Below, one piece after another: positions 8,032-16,667 of a DNA stretch of 64,000 nucleotides. Position 1 is the stretch's first letter. Every line of letters begins with the position of its first letter. Position numbers and translations under genes: made by a program. Under the pieces are notes generated by a model. It ran no database searches and was not told where the DNA came from. It worked only from the letters and a program-made list of their open reading frames with translations. Location of the stretch: the NCBI RefSeq assembly GCF_001314225.1, contig NZ_CP012697.1, forward strand, positions 1,054,001 through 1,118,000. The letters are read 5' to 3'. The DNA comes from Microbacterium sp. No. 7 (GTDB lineage Bacteria > Actinomycetota > Actinomycetes > Actinomycetales > Microbacteriaceae).

Positions 8032-8907
8032 TCACCGGAAGGCGATGCGCGCCGCGACGGCCGTCTGGCCGCCGGGCGCGATGACCGCGAGCTCCTCGGC
8101 GCCGTCCTCCGCCGCGCGGCCGACGACGTGCAGCTGCTCTCCGGCGAAGATCGGCGAGCGTGCGGTGAACTCGTAGCGGGTGATCTCGGCGCCGGGGTGG
8201 TTGTCGCGGAAGCCGGCCACGATGAGCGTCGCCGACAACGGCCCGTGCACGACCAGGCCGGGGTAGCCCTCGACCTCGGTCGCGTAGGGGAGGTCGTAGT
8301 GGATGCGGTGCGTGTTGAACGTCACGGCCGAGAAGCGGAACAGCAGGCGCTCGTCGGGCACGACGGTCTGCGACCAGTCCCAGCCCTCGGGCACGTCGGT
8401 GGCCTCGCGCGGAGGGCGGCGCGGCGAGCCCGCGGCGGGGTCGGGCGCGACGGCCTCGCGGTAGACGATCGTCTGGCGCTCGGTGAGCGCGTGCACGCCG
8501 TCGGCCTCCACGTCGTGGCGCAGCACGACGAAGCACAGCCGTCCGCTGGAGCCGCTCTTGGGTGTGATCGACTCGATCGTCGACGTCTTGCGCAGACGCT
8601 GTCCCACGCGGATCGGCGCGGTGAAGTCGATGGTGCTGCCGGCCCACATGCGCCGGGGCAGGTCGAGCGGAGGCATGAAGCCGCCGAGCCGGGGATGCCC
8701 GTCGGTGCCGAGCTCGCTCTGCGGTGCCGTGGGCGTGAACTGCAGCCAGTGCCCCGTGGGCGTGAGGGCGGCGGTGTCGATGCCGTCCTCGGCGACCGGC
8801 CGGTCGAGCAGTGCGGCGAGCTGCACGACCGCGGCGCGGGACGCGACGTCGTCGACGGCTTCGGCGCGGCCGATCCATGGGCTGTAGTCCGGGGTGGTCT
8901 CGGTCAT
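8032..8907 (-). CDS. FAS1-like/HTD2-type acyl-CoA hydratase (mesaconyl-CoA hydratase-like)
   Basis: 291 residues with two hotdog halves. The C-terminal half has NTHRIHYD near residue 203 followed by a GYPGLVVHGPL segment, the signature of the HTD2/FAS1-like dehydratase group that includes mesaconyl-C4-CoA hydratase; the His of RIHYD is the expected catalytic residue and Asn replaces the Asp of ordinary MaoC motifs, as is normal in this subgroup. The start at 8907 is chosen because AAGGAG lies about 10 nt upstream; an ATG at 8946 is inside the promoter island. First gene of the minus-strand catabolic set, divergent from the ABC importer operon 292 bp away. Confidence 0.85.
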   Translation of the reverse strand: MTETTPDYSPWIGRAEAVDDVASRAAVVQLAALLDRPVAEDGIDTAALTPTGHWLQFTPTAPQSELGTDGHPRLGGFMPPLDLPRRMWAGSTIDFTAPIRVGQRLRKTSTIESITPKSGSSGRLCFVVLRHDVEADGVHALTERQTIVYREAVAPDPAAGSPRRPPREATDVPEGWDWSQTVVPDERLLFRFSAVTFNTHRIHYDLPYATEVEGYPGLVVHGPLSATLIVAGFRDNHPGAEITRYEFTARSPIFAGEQLHVVGRAAEDGAEELAVIAPGGQTAVAARIAFR

Positions 8908-8943
8908 GCGCTCCGTCTCCTTCGATCGGCAGGATCGCGACGC

Positions 8944-8953
8944 CAATATTGTA
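8944..8953 (-). promoter_or_regulatory. probable -10 box and CAATATTG palindrome of the minus-strand operon
   Basis: On the minus strand TACAAT (8953-8948) forms a good -10 about 40 bp upstream of the ATG at 8907. The 8-bp palindrome CAATATTG (8944-8951) overlaps it and the core reads ATTGTATA on the plus strand, similar to other islands in this window. Confidence 0.4.
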
Positions 8954-8980
8954 TAGCGCGTTGCGTCGGACGAGATGCTT

Positions 8981-9003
8981 ATTCTAACAGAATGTTAGAT
9001 TCT
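8981..9003 (+). promoter_or_regulatory. nested palindromic operator in the divergent promoter region
   Basis: TCTAACA (8983-8989) and TGTTAGA (8993-8999) are perfect 7-bp arms around GAA. In addition ATTCT (8981-8985), AGAAT (8989-8993) and ATTCT (8999-9003) alternate, forming two overlapping smaller palindromes. TAGATT at 8996-9001 could be the -10 of the plus-strand ABC operon. The stretch 8908-9199 holds no gene; a second AT-rich patch at about 9055-9080 is the only other feature I see. Confidence 0.5.
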
Positions 9004-9199
9004 GCGACAGCCGGCACGCGCCGCGCCAGTGAAATATCAGTTTCTTATGCTTGTGTAGATTCGAAGCCATAAATAGAATATTTCTCGCGCTGACCGGCGC
9101 TGCACGAAGGGGTGCCCGAGGTCATCCCGCTCACAAGCCACGTCGCGGCCCGACGACGCCGTCGCGGTGCCGCACGACACAGCAGCACAGAGGAGAACG

Positions 9200-10396
9200 A
9201 TGATGTTCACACCGAAGAGAGCGGTCGCCGTCGTCGGCCTGGCCGCCGCCGCGCTCGTCGCCACAGCCTGCAGCGGAGGCACCTCCGAGCCCGCGGGGAG
9301 CGGGGACGCCGCTGCGCCGTCGGGCGGCACGATCACGATCGCCGCCCCTCTCGCGCTCACCGGCTCGGCGGGCTCCGTCGGGCTGGAGGTGCGCAACGGA
9401 GCCGAGCTCGCGATCGAGGAGATCAACGCCGCGGGCGGCATCGGCGGCCGCGAGCTCGTGCTCAACGCGCAGGACACCGCCGGCGACCCTGCTCAAGCCG
9501 TGCAGGTCGTCTCGTCGATGTCGCGCGATGCCGACACGATCGCCCTTCTCGGCCCGCTGCTCACGCCCGAGGTCGCGGCCGTGTACAACTCGATCGCCGA
9601 GACCGGCATCGTGATGATCCCGCCCGCATCGCTCGGCGCGATCCCCGGCGTCGAGGGCGGCGAGTTCAACGACTGGACCTTCCGCGTCAATCAGCCTCTG
9701 CAGTACGTCGCCACGCCGCTCATCGTGAAGGCGATCGAGGAGACGGACGCCAAGAAGGTCACGGTGCTGGGCCTGAGCGACAACCCGACCAACAAGGAGA
9801 TCGCCGACTGGTGGGAGGAGGGGGCCAAGGGCGCCGGCGTCGAGGTGCAGCGCATCGACTTCCCCAACGCGACCACCGACTTCTCGGCCATCGCCACGAG
9901 CATCGCTCCGGACAGCGACGTGATCGCTTTCTCGACCCTCCCGTCGCACACCGCATCGCTCACCGCGCTGCTGCGTCAGAGCGGGCACAAGGCTCAGTTC
10001 CTCGGTGAGACCGCCATGCTCAGCCACGAGGTGTGGGACAACTCGGGCGGCGCCACGCTGGGCGCCTTCGCCTACAGCCCCTTCCTCCCCGACGCCAACG
10101 ACCGGGCCAAGGCGTTCACCGAGGCCTTCACGGAGAAGTACGACCTCCCGCCGTCGCTGTTCAGCGCGCTGGGCTACGAGTCGATCTACCTGATCGCCGA
10201 GGCCGCCGACGAGAACGTCACGCGCGACTCGCTGCGCGAGGGTCTGAGCACGCTCTCCGGCTTCGAGGGAGTGACCGGCACGCTCGGCTACGACGGCAGC
10301 GGCGACGTCCTGCGCGGTGAGATCCCGTTCGTGCACATCATCGACGGCGGCGGCGTGGAGAAGATCGGCGAGATCGTCCCCGAGAACGCCGGCTGA
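9200..10396 (+). CDS. ABC transporter substrate-binding lipoprotein (LIV family)
   Basis: 398 residues. A lipoprotein signal peptide spans residues 1-23 with lipobox VATAC and acylated Cys24, followed by a Gly/Ser-rich linker and a periplasmic-binding-protein type I domain starting at GGTITIAAPLALTGSAG. Start: GAGGAG is followed by two adjacent ATGs (9200 and 9203); the second has better spacing, and an ATG at 9167 has no Shine-Dalgarno. First gene of a coupled operon SBP > LivG > LivF > LivH > LivM > SDR. The LIV family imports branched amino acids but also amides, urea and many carboxylates; the adjoining acyl-CoA genes argue for an organic acid here (inference). Confidence 0.9.
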   Translation: MMFTPKRAVAVVGLAAAALVATACSGGTSEPAGSGDAAAPSGGTITIAAPLALTGSAGSVGLEVRNGAELAIEEINAAGGIGGRELVLNAQDTAGDPAQAVQVVSSMSRDADTIALLGPLLTPEVAAVYNSIAETGIVMIPPASLGAIPGVEGGEFNDWTFRVNQPLQYVATPLIVKAIEETDAKKVTVLGLSDNPTNKEIADWWEEGAKGAGVEVQRIDFPNATTDFSAIATSIAPDSDVIAFSTLPSHTASLTALLRQSGHKAQFLGETAMLSHEVWDNSGGATLGAFAYSPFLPDANDRAKAFTEAFTEKYDLPPSLFSALGYESIYLIAEAADENVTRDSLREGLSTLSGFEGVTGTLGYDGSGDVLRGEIPFVHIIDGGGVEKIGEIVPENAG

Positions 10397-10403
10397 CGAG
10401 CAG

Positions 10404-11213
10404 ATGACGGAGACGGCACCCGGTTCGCCGGCGCCGCTGCTGGAAGCCGTCGGGGTCGAGGTGAGCTTCGGAGGAGTGCGCGCGCTTCAGGGCATGGACC
10501 TGACGCTCGGGCACGGCGAGTCCGCTGCTCTCATCGGCCCCAACGGCTCCGGCAAGAGCACCCTGGTGAACGTCATCACCCGCATGGTCGACGTCGACAG
10601 CGGCACCGTCCGCATCGGCGGCGTCGACGTGACGCGGGCCAAGCGCCATGAGCTGATCAGCCACGGCGTCGCCCGCTCGTTCCAGCACGTGCGGCTCATC
10701 CCCGAGCTCACGCTGCGCGAGAACGCCGAGGTCGGCATCGCCCACCGTGATCTCAAGCGCCCCCTCGGCGAGATCCGCACGTGGTTCGGCACCGGCGCTC
10801 GGCGCGACGCGCGCGCGACGGTCGACGAGGCGCTCGACCTCATGGAGGTCCCCCGGACGATCCGCGACCGCCTGCCCGGCCAGGTCCCGTTCGCGATGCA
10901 GCGTCTCACCGAGATCGCGCGAGCCCTCGTCACACGCCCGAAACTGCTGCTGCTCGACGAGCCCGTCGCGGGTATGAACCCCGCCGAGGTGCGTTCGTTC
11001 CTCGAGGCGGTCCGCCGCATCAACGCGTCCGGCTGCGCCACGCTGCTCATCGAGCACAACATCGACTTCGTCATGAGGGCGGCGACCCGGGTGACGGTCG
11101 TCAACCGCGGCCGGCGGATCGCGCACGGCACGGCCGACGAGGTGCGTCGCGACCCCGCCGTGATCGAGGCCTACCTCGGTACGCGGCATGCGAAGGAAGG
11201 AGATGCGCCATGA
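10404..11213 (+). CDS. livG: LIV-type ABC transporter ATP-binding protein LivG
   Basis: 269 residues. Walker A GPNGSGKST at residues 45-53, Walker B LLLLDEP followed by VAGMNP, switch His in LLIEHN. The signature region is LPGQVPFAMQRLTE rather than LSGGQ, a deviation in keeping with LivG proteins. The start at 10404 is 7 bp after the SBP stop. It powers import together with LivF and the two permeases, at the inner face of the membrane. Confidence 0.92.
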   Translation: MTETAPGSPAPLLEAVGVEVSFGGVRALQGMDLTLGHGESAALIGPNGSGKSTLVNVITRMVDVDSGTVRIGGVDVTRAKRHELISHGVARSFQHVRLIPELTLRENAEVGIAHRDLKRPLGEIRTWFGTGARRDARATVDEALDLMEVPRTIRDRLPGQVPFAMQRLTEIARALVTRPKLLLLDEPVAGMNPAEVRSFLEAVRRINASGCATLLIEHNIDFVMRAATRVTVVNRGRRIAHGTADEVRRDPAVIEAYLGTRHAKEGDAP

Positions 11214-11926
11214 GCGCCGACAGCTACCTGCGGGTGCAGGACCTCAGCGTGTCGTACGGCGCGATCCGAGCCGTCGACGGCGTGTCGTTCGACGTCCCGC
11301 AGGGCACGGCTGTGGCACTCCTCGGCGCCAACGGCGCGGGCAAGTCGTCGCTCATGGCCGCCCTGCTCGGTCTCGTGAAACACCGCGGCACGGTCACGCT
11401 CGACGGAAGGGACCTCACCGGCATGCGGCCCGAGCGGCGCGCAAAGGCGGGGCTGTCATCGGTTCCTGAGGGGCGTCAGGTCTTCAGCCGGCTGTCCGTG
11501 CGTGAGAACCTGCTCATGGGCGCCGGACTCGGAAGCCGCTCGGCCGAGGCGAGGCTCGACGACGTGCTGCAGCGGTTCCCGTCGATCGCGGGCCGTCTGA
11601 ACGAGTCCGCCTCGCTGCTCAGCGGCGGCGAGCAGCAGATGGTCGCAGTGGGCCGCGCCCTCATCACGGAGCCCAAGGTGCTGCTCATGGACGAGCCCTC
11701 GCTCGGCCTGGCGCCGTTGCTCATCGAGGAGATCTTCCGGGTCATCGCCGAGCTGCGCGACGCCGGGACGACGATCCTGCTCGTCGAGCAGAACGCCGGG
11801 CTCGCGCTGGACGTCGCAGACTTCGCCTATGTGCTGCGCACCGGCCGTCTCGTCGTGGGCGGCACCGCCGCGGAGGTCGCGGCGCGCACCGACATCGAAG
11901 ACGCCTACCTGGGAGGGGTCGAATAG
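11210..11926 (+). CDS. livF: LIV-type ABC transporter ATP-binding protein LivF
   Basis: 238 residues, normal LivF length. Walker A GANGAGKSS at 39-47, signature LSGGEQQM, Walker B VLLMDEP and the switch region VEQNA. The LSSVPEGRQVF segment is the usual LivF Q-loop neighbourhood. It overlaps the livG stop by 4 bp (ATGA) and has AAGGAAGGAG upstream; its own stop overlaps the livH GTG by 1 bp, so the ATPases and permeases are translationally coupled. Confidence 0.93.
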   Translation: MSADSYLRVQDLSVSYGAIRAVDGVSFDVPQGTAVALLGANGAGKSSLMAALLGLVKHRGTVTLDGRDLTGMRPERRAKAGLSSVPEGRQVFSRLSVRENLLMGAGLGSRSAEARLDDVLQRFPSIAGRLNESASLLSGGEQQMVAVGRALITEPKVLLMDEPSLGLAPLLIEEIFRVIAELRDAGTTILLVEQNAGLALDVADFAYVLRTGRLVVGGTAAEVAARTDIEDAYLGGVE

Positions 11927-12804
11927 TGGACATCTTCCTCGCGCAGCTCGTCAACGGTCTCACGATCGGCAGCACCTACGCGCTCGTCGCGCTGGGCGTC
12001 GTGCTGATCTTCTCCGTGCTCGACGTGCTGAGCCTCGCCCAGGGCGAGATCTTCCTGGCATCCGCCTACATCGGCTTCGTGTGGATCCTCGGCCTCACGG
12101 GCAACATCCCGCTCGCGATCGTCGCCGTCATCGTCGGCTCGCTCGTGCTCGGGGCCGTGGTCGAACGCGTCGCGGTGCGTCCGGCGCTCGGGGGCGGCCA
12201 CATGGGGACCCTGATCTCCACGGTCGGCGTCGGCATCGTGCTGACCAACCTCGTGCTGATCTTCTTCGGTCCCTACGCCAAGCCCGTGCCGAACAGCTGG
12301 GCGGCGACGATCCTGCCGCTCGGCGTGATCACGCTGCGGCCCATCGACATCATCGCGGTCGTCGTGCTGATCGTCGGCTTCGCCGGCCTCAGCTTCATGA
12401 TCAACAGGACACGGCTGGGCGTCGCGATCCGCGCCACCGCGGAGAACCCGAGGGTCGCGTCGACCTTCGGCATCAACGTGGGCAGGATGCGATCGCTCAC
12501 CTTCATCGTCGGCTCGGGCTTCGCGGGCCTCGCCGCCGTCATCCTCGTGATGAAGTACGGCAGCATCACGCCCGTGCTCGGCATCGAGTTCACGCTCAAG
12601 GCGCTCATCGTCGCCGTCATCGGCGGCACCGGCAAGATCATCGGCGCGGTCATCGCGGCGTTCGGCCTCGGCATCATCGAGGCGATGACGACCGCATACC
12701 TCGGTGCCGACATGGTCGTGCTCGTCGGCTACGGCCTGCTGCTGCTGTTCGTCATCCTGCTGCCGGAGGGCATCTTCCGTCAGCGTGTCCGAAGGGCGGG
12801 CTAG
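11926..12804 (+). CDS. livH: LIV-type ABC transporter permease LivH
   Basis: 292 residues with about eight predicted membrane helices. The N-terminal LVNGLTIGSTYALVALGVVLIF and the middle LGVAIRATAENPRVASTFGINV cytoplasmic (EAA-like) loop are LivH hallmarks. The start is a GTG whose first base is the last base of the livF TAG stop. It forms the translocation pore with LivM. Confidence 0.92.
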   Translation: MDIFLAQLVNGLTIGSTYALVALGVVLIFSVLDVLSLAQGEIFLASAYIGFVWILGLTGNIPLAIVAVIVGSLVLGAVVERVAVRPALGGGHMGTLISTVGVGIVLTNLVLIFFGPYAKPVPNSWAATILPLGVITLRPIDIIAVVVLIVGFAGLSFMINRTRLGVAIRATAENPRVASTFGINVGRMRSLTFIVGSGFAGLAAVILVMKYGSITPVLGIEFTLKALIVAVIGGTGKIIGAVIAAFGLGIIEAMTTAYLGADMVVLVGYGLLLLFVILLPEGIFRQRVRRAG

Positions 12805-12806
12805 CC

Positions 12807-13673
12807 ATGAACCTCGACTACGAGCTGCTCCTGATCCTGCTCGGCATCAATGCGATCGGTGCCCTGGGCTTCTACTTCACCCTCTCCAGCGGCCAGTTCT
12901 CGCTCGCGCACGGCGCGTTGTTCGGCATCGGCGGATACGCGGGCGGATACGTCTCGACGGCGCTCGGCATGCCGCTGCCCGTCGCCCTCGTCGCGGGCTT
13001 CGTCGTGGCGGCGGTCGTCGGCGGCGTTCTGGCACGGCTGCTGGCACGGGTGCGCGGTCTGTACTTCGCGGTCGCGACCCTCGCCTTCGGCGTCGTCGCG
13101 ATGGAGCTCGTCAAACGCATCCCCGGTCTGGGCGGCGCTTTCGGCCTCGGCGGCATCCCGCGCTATACGAGCCTCGTCGTCGTGCTCGTCGTCCTGGTCG
13201 TCGTGGCGGTCGCCGTGTACCTGTTCGATCGATCGCCGCTCTACGTCGCGCACGCCGCGGCCCGCGTCGATCAGGATGCCGCAGTCGTGATGGGCATCGA
13301 CGTGGCGCGCACACGCGGCATCGCGTTCGCGATCGGCGGCGGCATCGCGGGCATGGCCGGCGTGCTGTACGCGGGCTTCACGACGATCGTGTCGGCCGAC
13401 ACCGGCAGCTTCACCCACAGCCTGGCGTTCCTGCTCATGGTCGTCATCGGCGGCGCGAACAGCTGGCGGGGCCCCATCCTCGGCGCGGCCATCTGGACGG
13501 CGATGCCCGAGCTGCTGCGCGCGACCGACGAGTGGCGCATGGTCGTCTTCGGCGTCGCGGCGATCGCGATCATCGTCTGGCGGCCGCAGGGCATCATCCC
13601 ACGACGCATCTTCCGTCCGCGCCGCGCCGAGAGGCGGCACGCCGTCGAGCCGGCGTCCGGAGCAGGCGGATGA
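12807..13673 (+). CDS. livM: LIV-type ABC transporter permease LivM
   Basis: 288 residues, about eight to nine membrane helices. The opening GFYFTLSSGQFSLAHGALFGIGGY is the typical LivM segment (SGQFSLAHGAF), and the VDQDAAVVMGIDVARTR loop contacts the ATPase. The C-terminus carries a basic tail (RRIFRPRRAERR). It follows livH by 2 bp and precedes an SDR by 44 bp. Confidence 0.92.
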   Translation: MNLDYELLLILLGINAIGALGFYFTLSSGQFSLAHGALFGIGGYAGGYVSTALGMPLPVALVAGFVVAAVVGGVLARLLARVRGLYFAVATLAFGVVAMELVKRIPGLGGAFGLGGIPRYTSLVVVLVVLVVVAVAVYLFDRSPLYVAHAAARVDQDAAVVMGIDVARTRGIAFAIGGGIAGMAGVLYAGFTTIVSADTGSFTHSLAFLLMVVIGGANSWRGPILGAAIWTAMPELLRATDEWRMVVFGVAAIAIIVWRPQGIIPRRIFRPRRAERRHAVEPASGAGG

Positions 13674-13717
13674 ACGCGCGTCCGCACAACACCTCCACCC
13701 AACACGAAGGAGTGATC

Positions 13718-14503
13718 ATGTCCGACACCACCCCCGCCCTCGTCAATCCGTTCACCGTCGAGGGGCAGGTGCTGCTCGTCTCCGGCGGCGGCGGCGCGAT
13801 CGGCGGCGCGATCGGCCGGGTCTTCGCCCGGTCGGGCGGTGCGAAGGTCGCCGTCGCCGACCTGGCCGGCAACCCGCGGCACCACGAGCTCGCGGCCGAG
13901 CTGCGCGCGGAGGGCTTCGAGGCGGTCGCCGTCGACGGCGACATCACCGTCGAGGCCGAGGCGAACGCGCTCGTCGCGCAGGTCGAGAACGAGCTCGGTC
14001 CCGTCGACATCCTCGTCAACAACGCGGGCATCGCCAGCCAGACGCCGTTCTGGGAGACCACGTTCGACGACTGGCTGCGCGGGCTCAACGTGCATCTGAA
14101 CGGCAGCTACCTGCTCACCCGTGCCGTCGTGAACGGCATGCGCGAGCGCGGGCGCGGCTCTCTCATCCAGATGAGCTCGATCGCCGCGCAGCAGGGCACG
14201 CTCACGGGCGACGCGGCGTACTCGACGGCCAAGGCCGGCCTGGTCGGCTTCACCAAGACGCTCGCGCAGACGCTCGGCCCCTTCGGCATCCGTGCCAACG
14301 CGATCGCCCCGGGGGTCGTCGACACGCCGCTGCTGCACTCCGTGCACAACGAGGAGAGCCTGGGCCGCATCCTCGCGCGGGTGCCGATGCGCTCGCTCAT
14401 CGACCCGGTCGAGATCGCCAACGTCGCGCTGTTCCTCGCCTCGCCCGGATCGGCGCAGGTCACGGGCCTCACGGTCGACGTCGGCGGCATGGTCATGCGT
14501 TGA
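13718..14503 (+). CDS. SDR-family oxidoreductase, last gene of the ABC operon
   Basis: 261 residues. The cofactor motif is a glycine-rich GGGGAIGGAIG near residue 22 (TGxxxGxG variant beginning SGGGG), with NNAGIAS near 104, Ser in MSSIAA and YSTAKAG near 167. Start supported by AAGGAG about 6 nt before the ATG. Its position at the end of an importer operon suggests it acts on the imported compound or an early intermediate. Transcription then meets a 14-bp stem terminator. Confidence 0.87.
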   Translation: MSDTTPALVNPFTVEGQVLLVSGGGGAIGGAIGRVFARSGGAKVAVADLAGNPRHHELAAELRAEGFEAVAVDGDITVEAEANALVAQVENELGPVDILVNNAGIASQTPFWETTFDDWLRGLNVHLNGSYLLTRAVVNGMRERGRGSLIQMSSIAAQQGTLTGDAAYSTAKAGLVGFTKTLAQTLGPFGIRANAIAPGVVDTPLLHSVHNEESLGRILARVPMRSLIDPVEIANVALFLASPGSAQVTGLTVDVGGMVMR

Positions 14504-14516
14504 GCCCGCGGCCGAC

Positions 14517-14557
14517 GCCCGGGGATCCCCTGTCCCGAGAACGGGGGATCCCCGGGC
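14517..14557. terminator. 14-bp perfect hairpin between convergent SDR and beta-propeller genes
   Basis: Perfect 14-bp stem (14517-14530 with 14544-14557), 13-nt loop, 14 bp after the SDR stop and 21 bp before the end of the convergent gene, so it can serve both strands. Confidence 0.7.
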
Positions 14558-14577
14558 GGGCGCGGCGGCCGGCGGGA

Positions 14578-15681
14578 TCAGCCGCCGGCGGGGAGGACGA
14601 TCGCGCTCGGGCCGTCGGCGAACTGCTGGCCGGTCGGGACGGGCTCGTGCGCGGACCGGACGAGGCCGCCGTCGGGCTGGATGCGCCACGTCGTGATGTC
14701 GACGGGACGCTCCTTGCCGAACGCGGGAGACGACACGAGATAGAGCCACTCGCCGTTCGACGAGATCGTCGAGGTCGCCGGTCCGACGCCCGTCGCGAAG
14801 GGCGAGCCCGGCACGGGTGCGAGAGCGCCGTCGCTCTGGATCTCGTATCCCGTCACGGTGTTCGACAGGGTGTTCGCGAAGTACACGTACCGGCCGTCGG
14901 GGGTGAGGGCGGGGTTGTGCGGGATCCTGCCGGTCGGATACGGCGAGCTCGGCAGCTCGCTCAGCGACCCGGTCGGCGACACGCGGAAGGCGCTGATCGA
15001 CTTCGACTGCTCGTTGGCGACGTACAGCGTGTCTCCGTCGGCCGAGAACGCCGGCGTGATGGGGAAGACGCCCCCCGACTTCGTGCGCTCGACGGGCGCC
15101 GTGAGGGAGCCGTCGTCGCGGATGTCGAGCCGTACGACCGACTTGGCGATCACGCTCGCGACGTAGAGGTGCGTGCCGTCGGGCGAGATGATCGGCTGAG
15201 CCGCGCCGTCGGTCCGCTTGCCCAGGGGGACGGGCGGGCCCGCGAGGTGCGGCGTGCCGTCGTCGTCGAGGCGCACGTGCGCGATGCCGCCCTTGAAGAA
15301 CCCGGCCCGCCACGAGCCGACGCCCAGATAGAGGTTGCGGCCGTCGGCCGAGATGTCCATCGAGACGGGGGTCAGGGGGAGCGGGAGCGGCGCGCCGAGC
15401 TGCTGCAGCGTGCCGTCGTCGCGCACGCGGAAGGCGACCAGCTGCGGGCTCTTCCTCTGGTGCGCGCTGAAGCGCGATCCGAGGCCGTGCCCGGGGGCGA
15501 CGTAGACGACGCGGCCGTCGGGCCGCGCCTTGATCGCGAAGGTGCCCGCCCCCGTGGGGTACGGCGATCCGGGGAGCGGCGTCAGCGAGCCGTCGGCGTG
15601 GGCGTCGTAGGCCGCGATCGTGCCGCTCTGCGCGACGACGTACAGCCGGTTGATCGGCGCGGGGGTCTGCGTGTCGGTCAT
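14578..15681 (-). CDS. beta-propeller lactonase-like protein (YVTN/6-phosphogluconolactonase family)
   Basis: 367 residues made of about seven repeats of the type DDGTLxxLGxPxP / SPDGxHLYVAS, the beta-propeller pattern of the lactonase/3-carboxymuconate-cyclase superfamily. No signal peptide is visible, so it is probably cytoplasmic. The start at 15681 (MTDTQTPAPINRLYVVAQ) keeps the first blade and has GGAG about 11 nt upstream; an in-frame ATG at 15741 falls inside the promoter palindrome. Members hydrolyse lactones or cycloisomerise muconate derivatives; the true reaction here is unknown. Divergent from the enoyl-CoA hydratase gene. Confidence 0.75.
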   Translation of the reverse strand: MTDTQTPAPINRLYVVAQSGTIAAYDAHADGSLTPLPGSPYPTGAGTFAIKARPDGRVVYVAPGHGLGSRFSAHQRKSPQLVAFRVRDDGTLQQLGAPLPLPLTPVSMDISADGRNLYLGVGSWRAGFFKGGIAHVRLDDDGTPHLAGPPVPLGKRTDGAAQPIISPDGTHLYVASVIAKSVVRLDIRDDGSLTAPVERTKSGGVFPITPAFSADGDTLYVANEQSKSISAFRVSPTGSLSELPSSPYPTGRIPHNPALTPDGRYVYFANTLSNTVTGYEIQSDGALAPVPGSPFATGVGPATSTISSNGEWLYLVSSPAFGKERPVDITTWRIQPDGGLVRSAHEPVPTGQQFADGPSAIVLPAGG

Positions 15682-15742
15682 CGTGCGCGCTCCGGGGTGT
15701 CCATGGCATCTCCTTCGATGGCGGAATGGGAGCTCCCTCATG

Positions 15743-15771
15743 CTAATACTGAGTGAGTATTTGGTATTGAA
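15743..15771 (-). promoter_or_regulatory. promoter of the propeller gene with overlapping 17-bp palindrome
   Basis: Minus-strand TTCAAT (15771-15766) and TATTAG (15748-15743) are separated by exactly 17 bp. The palindrome AATACTGAGTGAGTATT (15745-15761, 6-bp arms, 5-bp centre) covers the -10 and part of the spacer, as expected for a repressor operator in the divergent region with the gene at 15873. Confidence 0.5.
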
Positions 15772-15872
15772 TCAGGTGGCGCGGAGCGATGTCAACGGCG
15801 GCCATAGAATATGTGGGTAGAGACCGCGTGCGTCGTACGAGGCGCGAACAGAGGCGCGAACAAGGGAGTCGC

Positions 15873-16667
15873 ATGACGAGCTACGAGAACTACTCGGCGA
15901 TCGAGATCCTCGGTCCCGACGAGCAGGGGATCCTCACGATCCAGCTGGTCGGCCCCGGACTGCACGCCATCGGCAACGACGCGCACCGCGAGCTCGTCGA
16001 CATCTGGGTCGACATCGCGCGTGACGATCGAGTGCGCGCGGTCATCGTGCGCGGCGAGGGCGAGAAGGCCTTCTCCGCGGGCGGAAGCTTCGACACGGTC
16101 ACCGAGATCAGCCACGACTGGCACGCACGCCAGCGGCTCATGCGCGAGGCGCGCGAGCTCGTGCGCAACCTCATCGAATGCCCCGTGCCCGTCATCGCCG
16201 CGGTCAATGGGCCGGCGGCCGGCGCCGGCCTCGTGATCGTCGCCTTCGCCGACATCACGGTCGTGGGCCGCAACGCCAAGATCGTCGACGGGCACGTGCG
16301 CCTCGGCGTCGCGGCGGGCGACCACGCGGCGCTCGCGTGGCCGATGCTCATGTCGATGGCGAAGGCCAAGTACTTCCTGCTGACCAACGAGCCGCTCCGC
16401 GGCGAGGAGGCCGAGCGCATCGGCATGGTCTCGATGTGCGTCGACGACGACCAGGTGCAGACGACGGCGCGCGAGATCGCCGGCCGCATCTCGGCCGGCT
16501 CCAAGCCCGCGCTGGGCGCGACCAAGCACACGCTCAACAACTGGTACCGCCAGAACTTCGCGATCTTCGACGCCTCGCTGGCCTACGAGTTCACCGGGTT
16601 CAGCGGCCCCGACGTCATCGAGGGCGTCGCCTCGCACCGCGAGAAGCGCGCGCCGGAGTTCCTGTGA
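15873..16667 (+). CDS. enoyl-CoA hydratase/isomerase (crotonase) family protein
   Basis: 264 residues. Crotonase-fold oxyanion-hole segments are FSAGGSFD near residue 68 and NGPAAGAGL near 115. The region of the first catalytic Glu in classic hydratases (usually EI/ExxLG) reads VRLGVAAGDHA, so the exact reaction (hydratase, isomerase or ring hydrolase) is open. Start at 15873 has AAGGGAG about 7 nt upstream. It overlaps the CaiB gene by GTGA, so the two are translationally coupled: CoA transfer followed by double-bond chemistry. Confidence 0.85.
   Translation: MTSYENYSAIEILGPDEQGILTIQLVGPGLHAIGNDAHRELVDIWVDIARDDRVRAVIVRGEGEKAFSAGGSFDTVTEISHDWHARQRLMREARELVRNLIECPVPVIAAVNGPAAGAGLVIVAFADITVVGRNAKIVDGHVRLGVAAGDHAALAWPMLMSMAKAKYFLLTNEPLRGEEAERIGMVSMCVDDDQVQTTAREIAGRISAGSKPALGATKHTLNNWYRQNFAIFDASLAYEFTGFSGPDVIEGVASHREKRAPEFL

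Noticed and set aside
9200..13673. Assigning the first ABC system to leucine/isoleucine/valine uptake
   Set aside because: The LIV family transports many other ligands, and the neighbours are acyl-CoA catabolic genes, not amino-acid genes; the substrate is left open.
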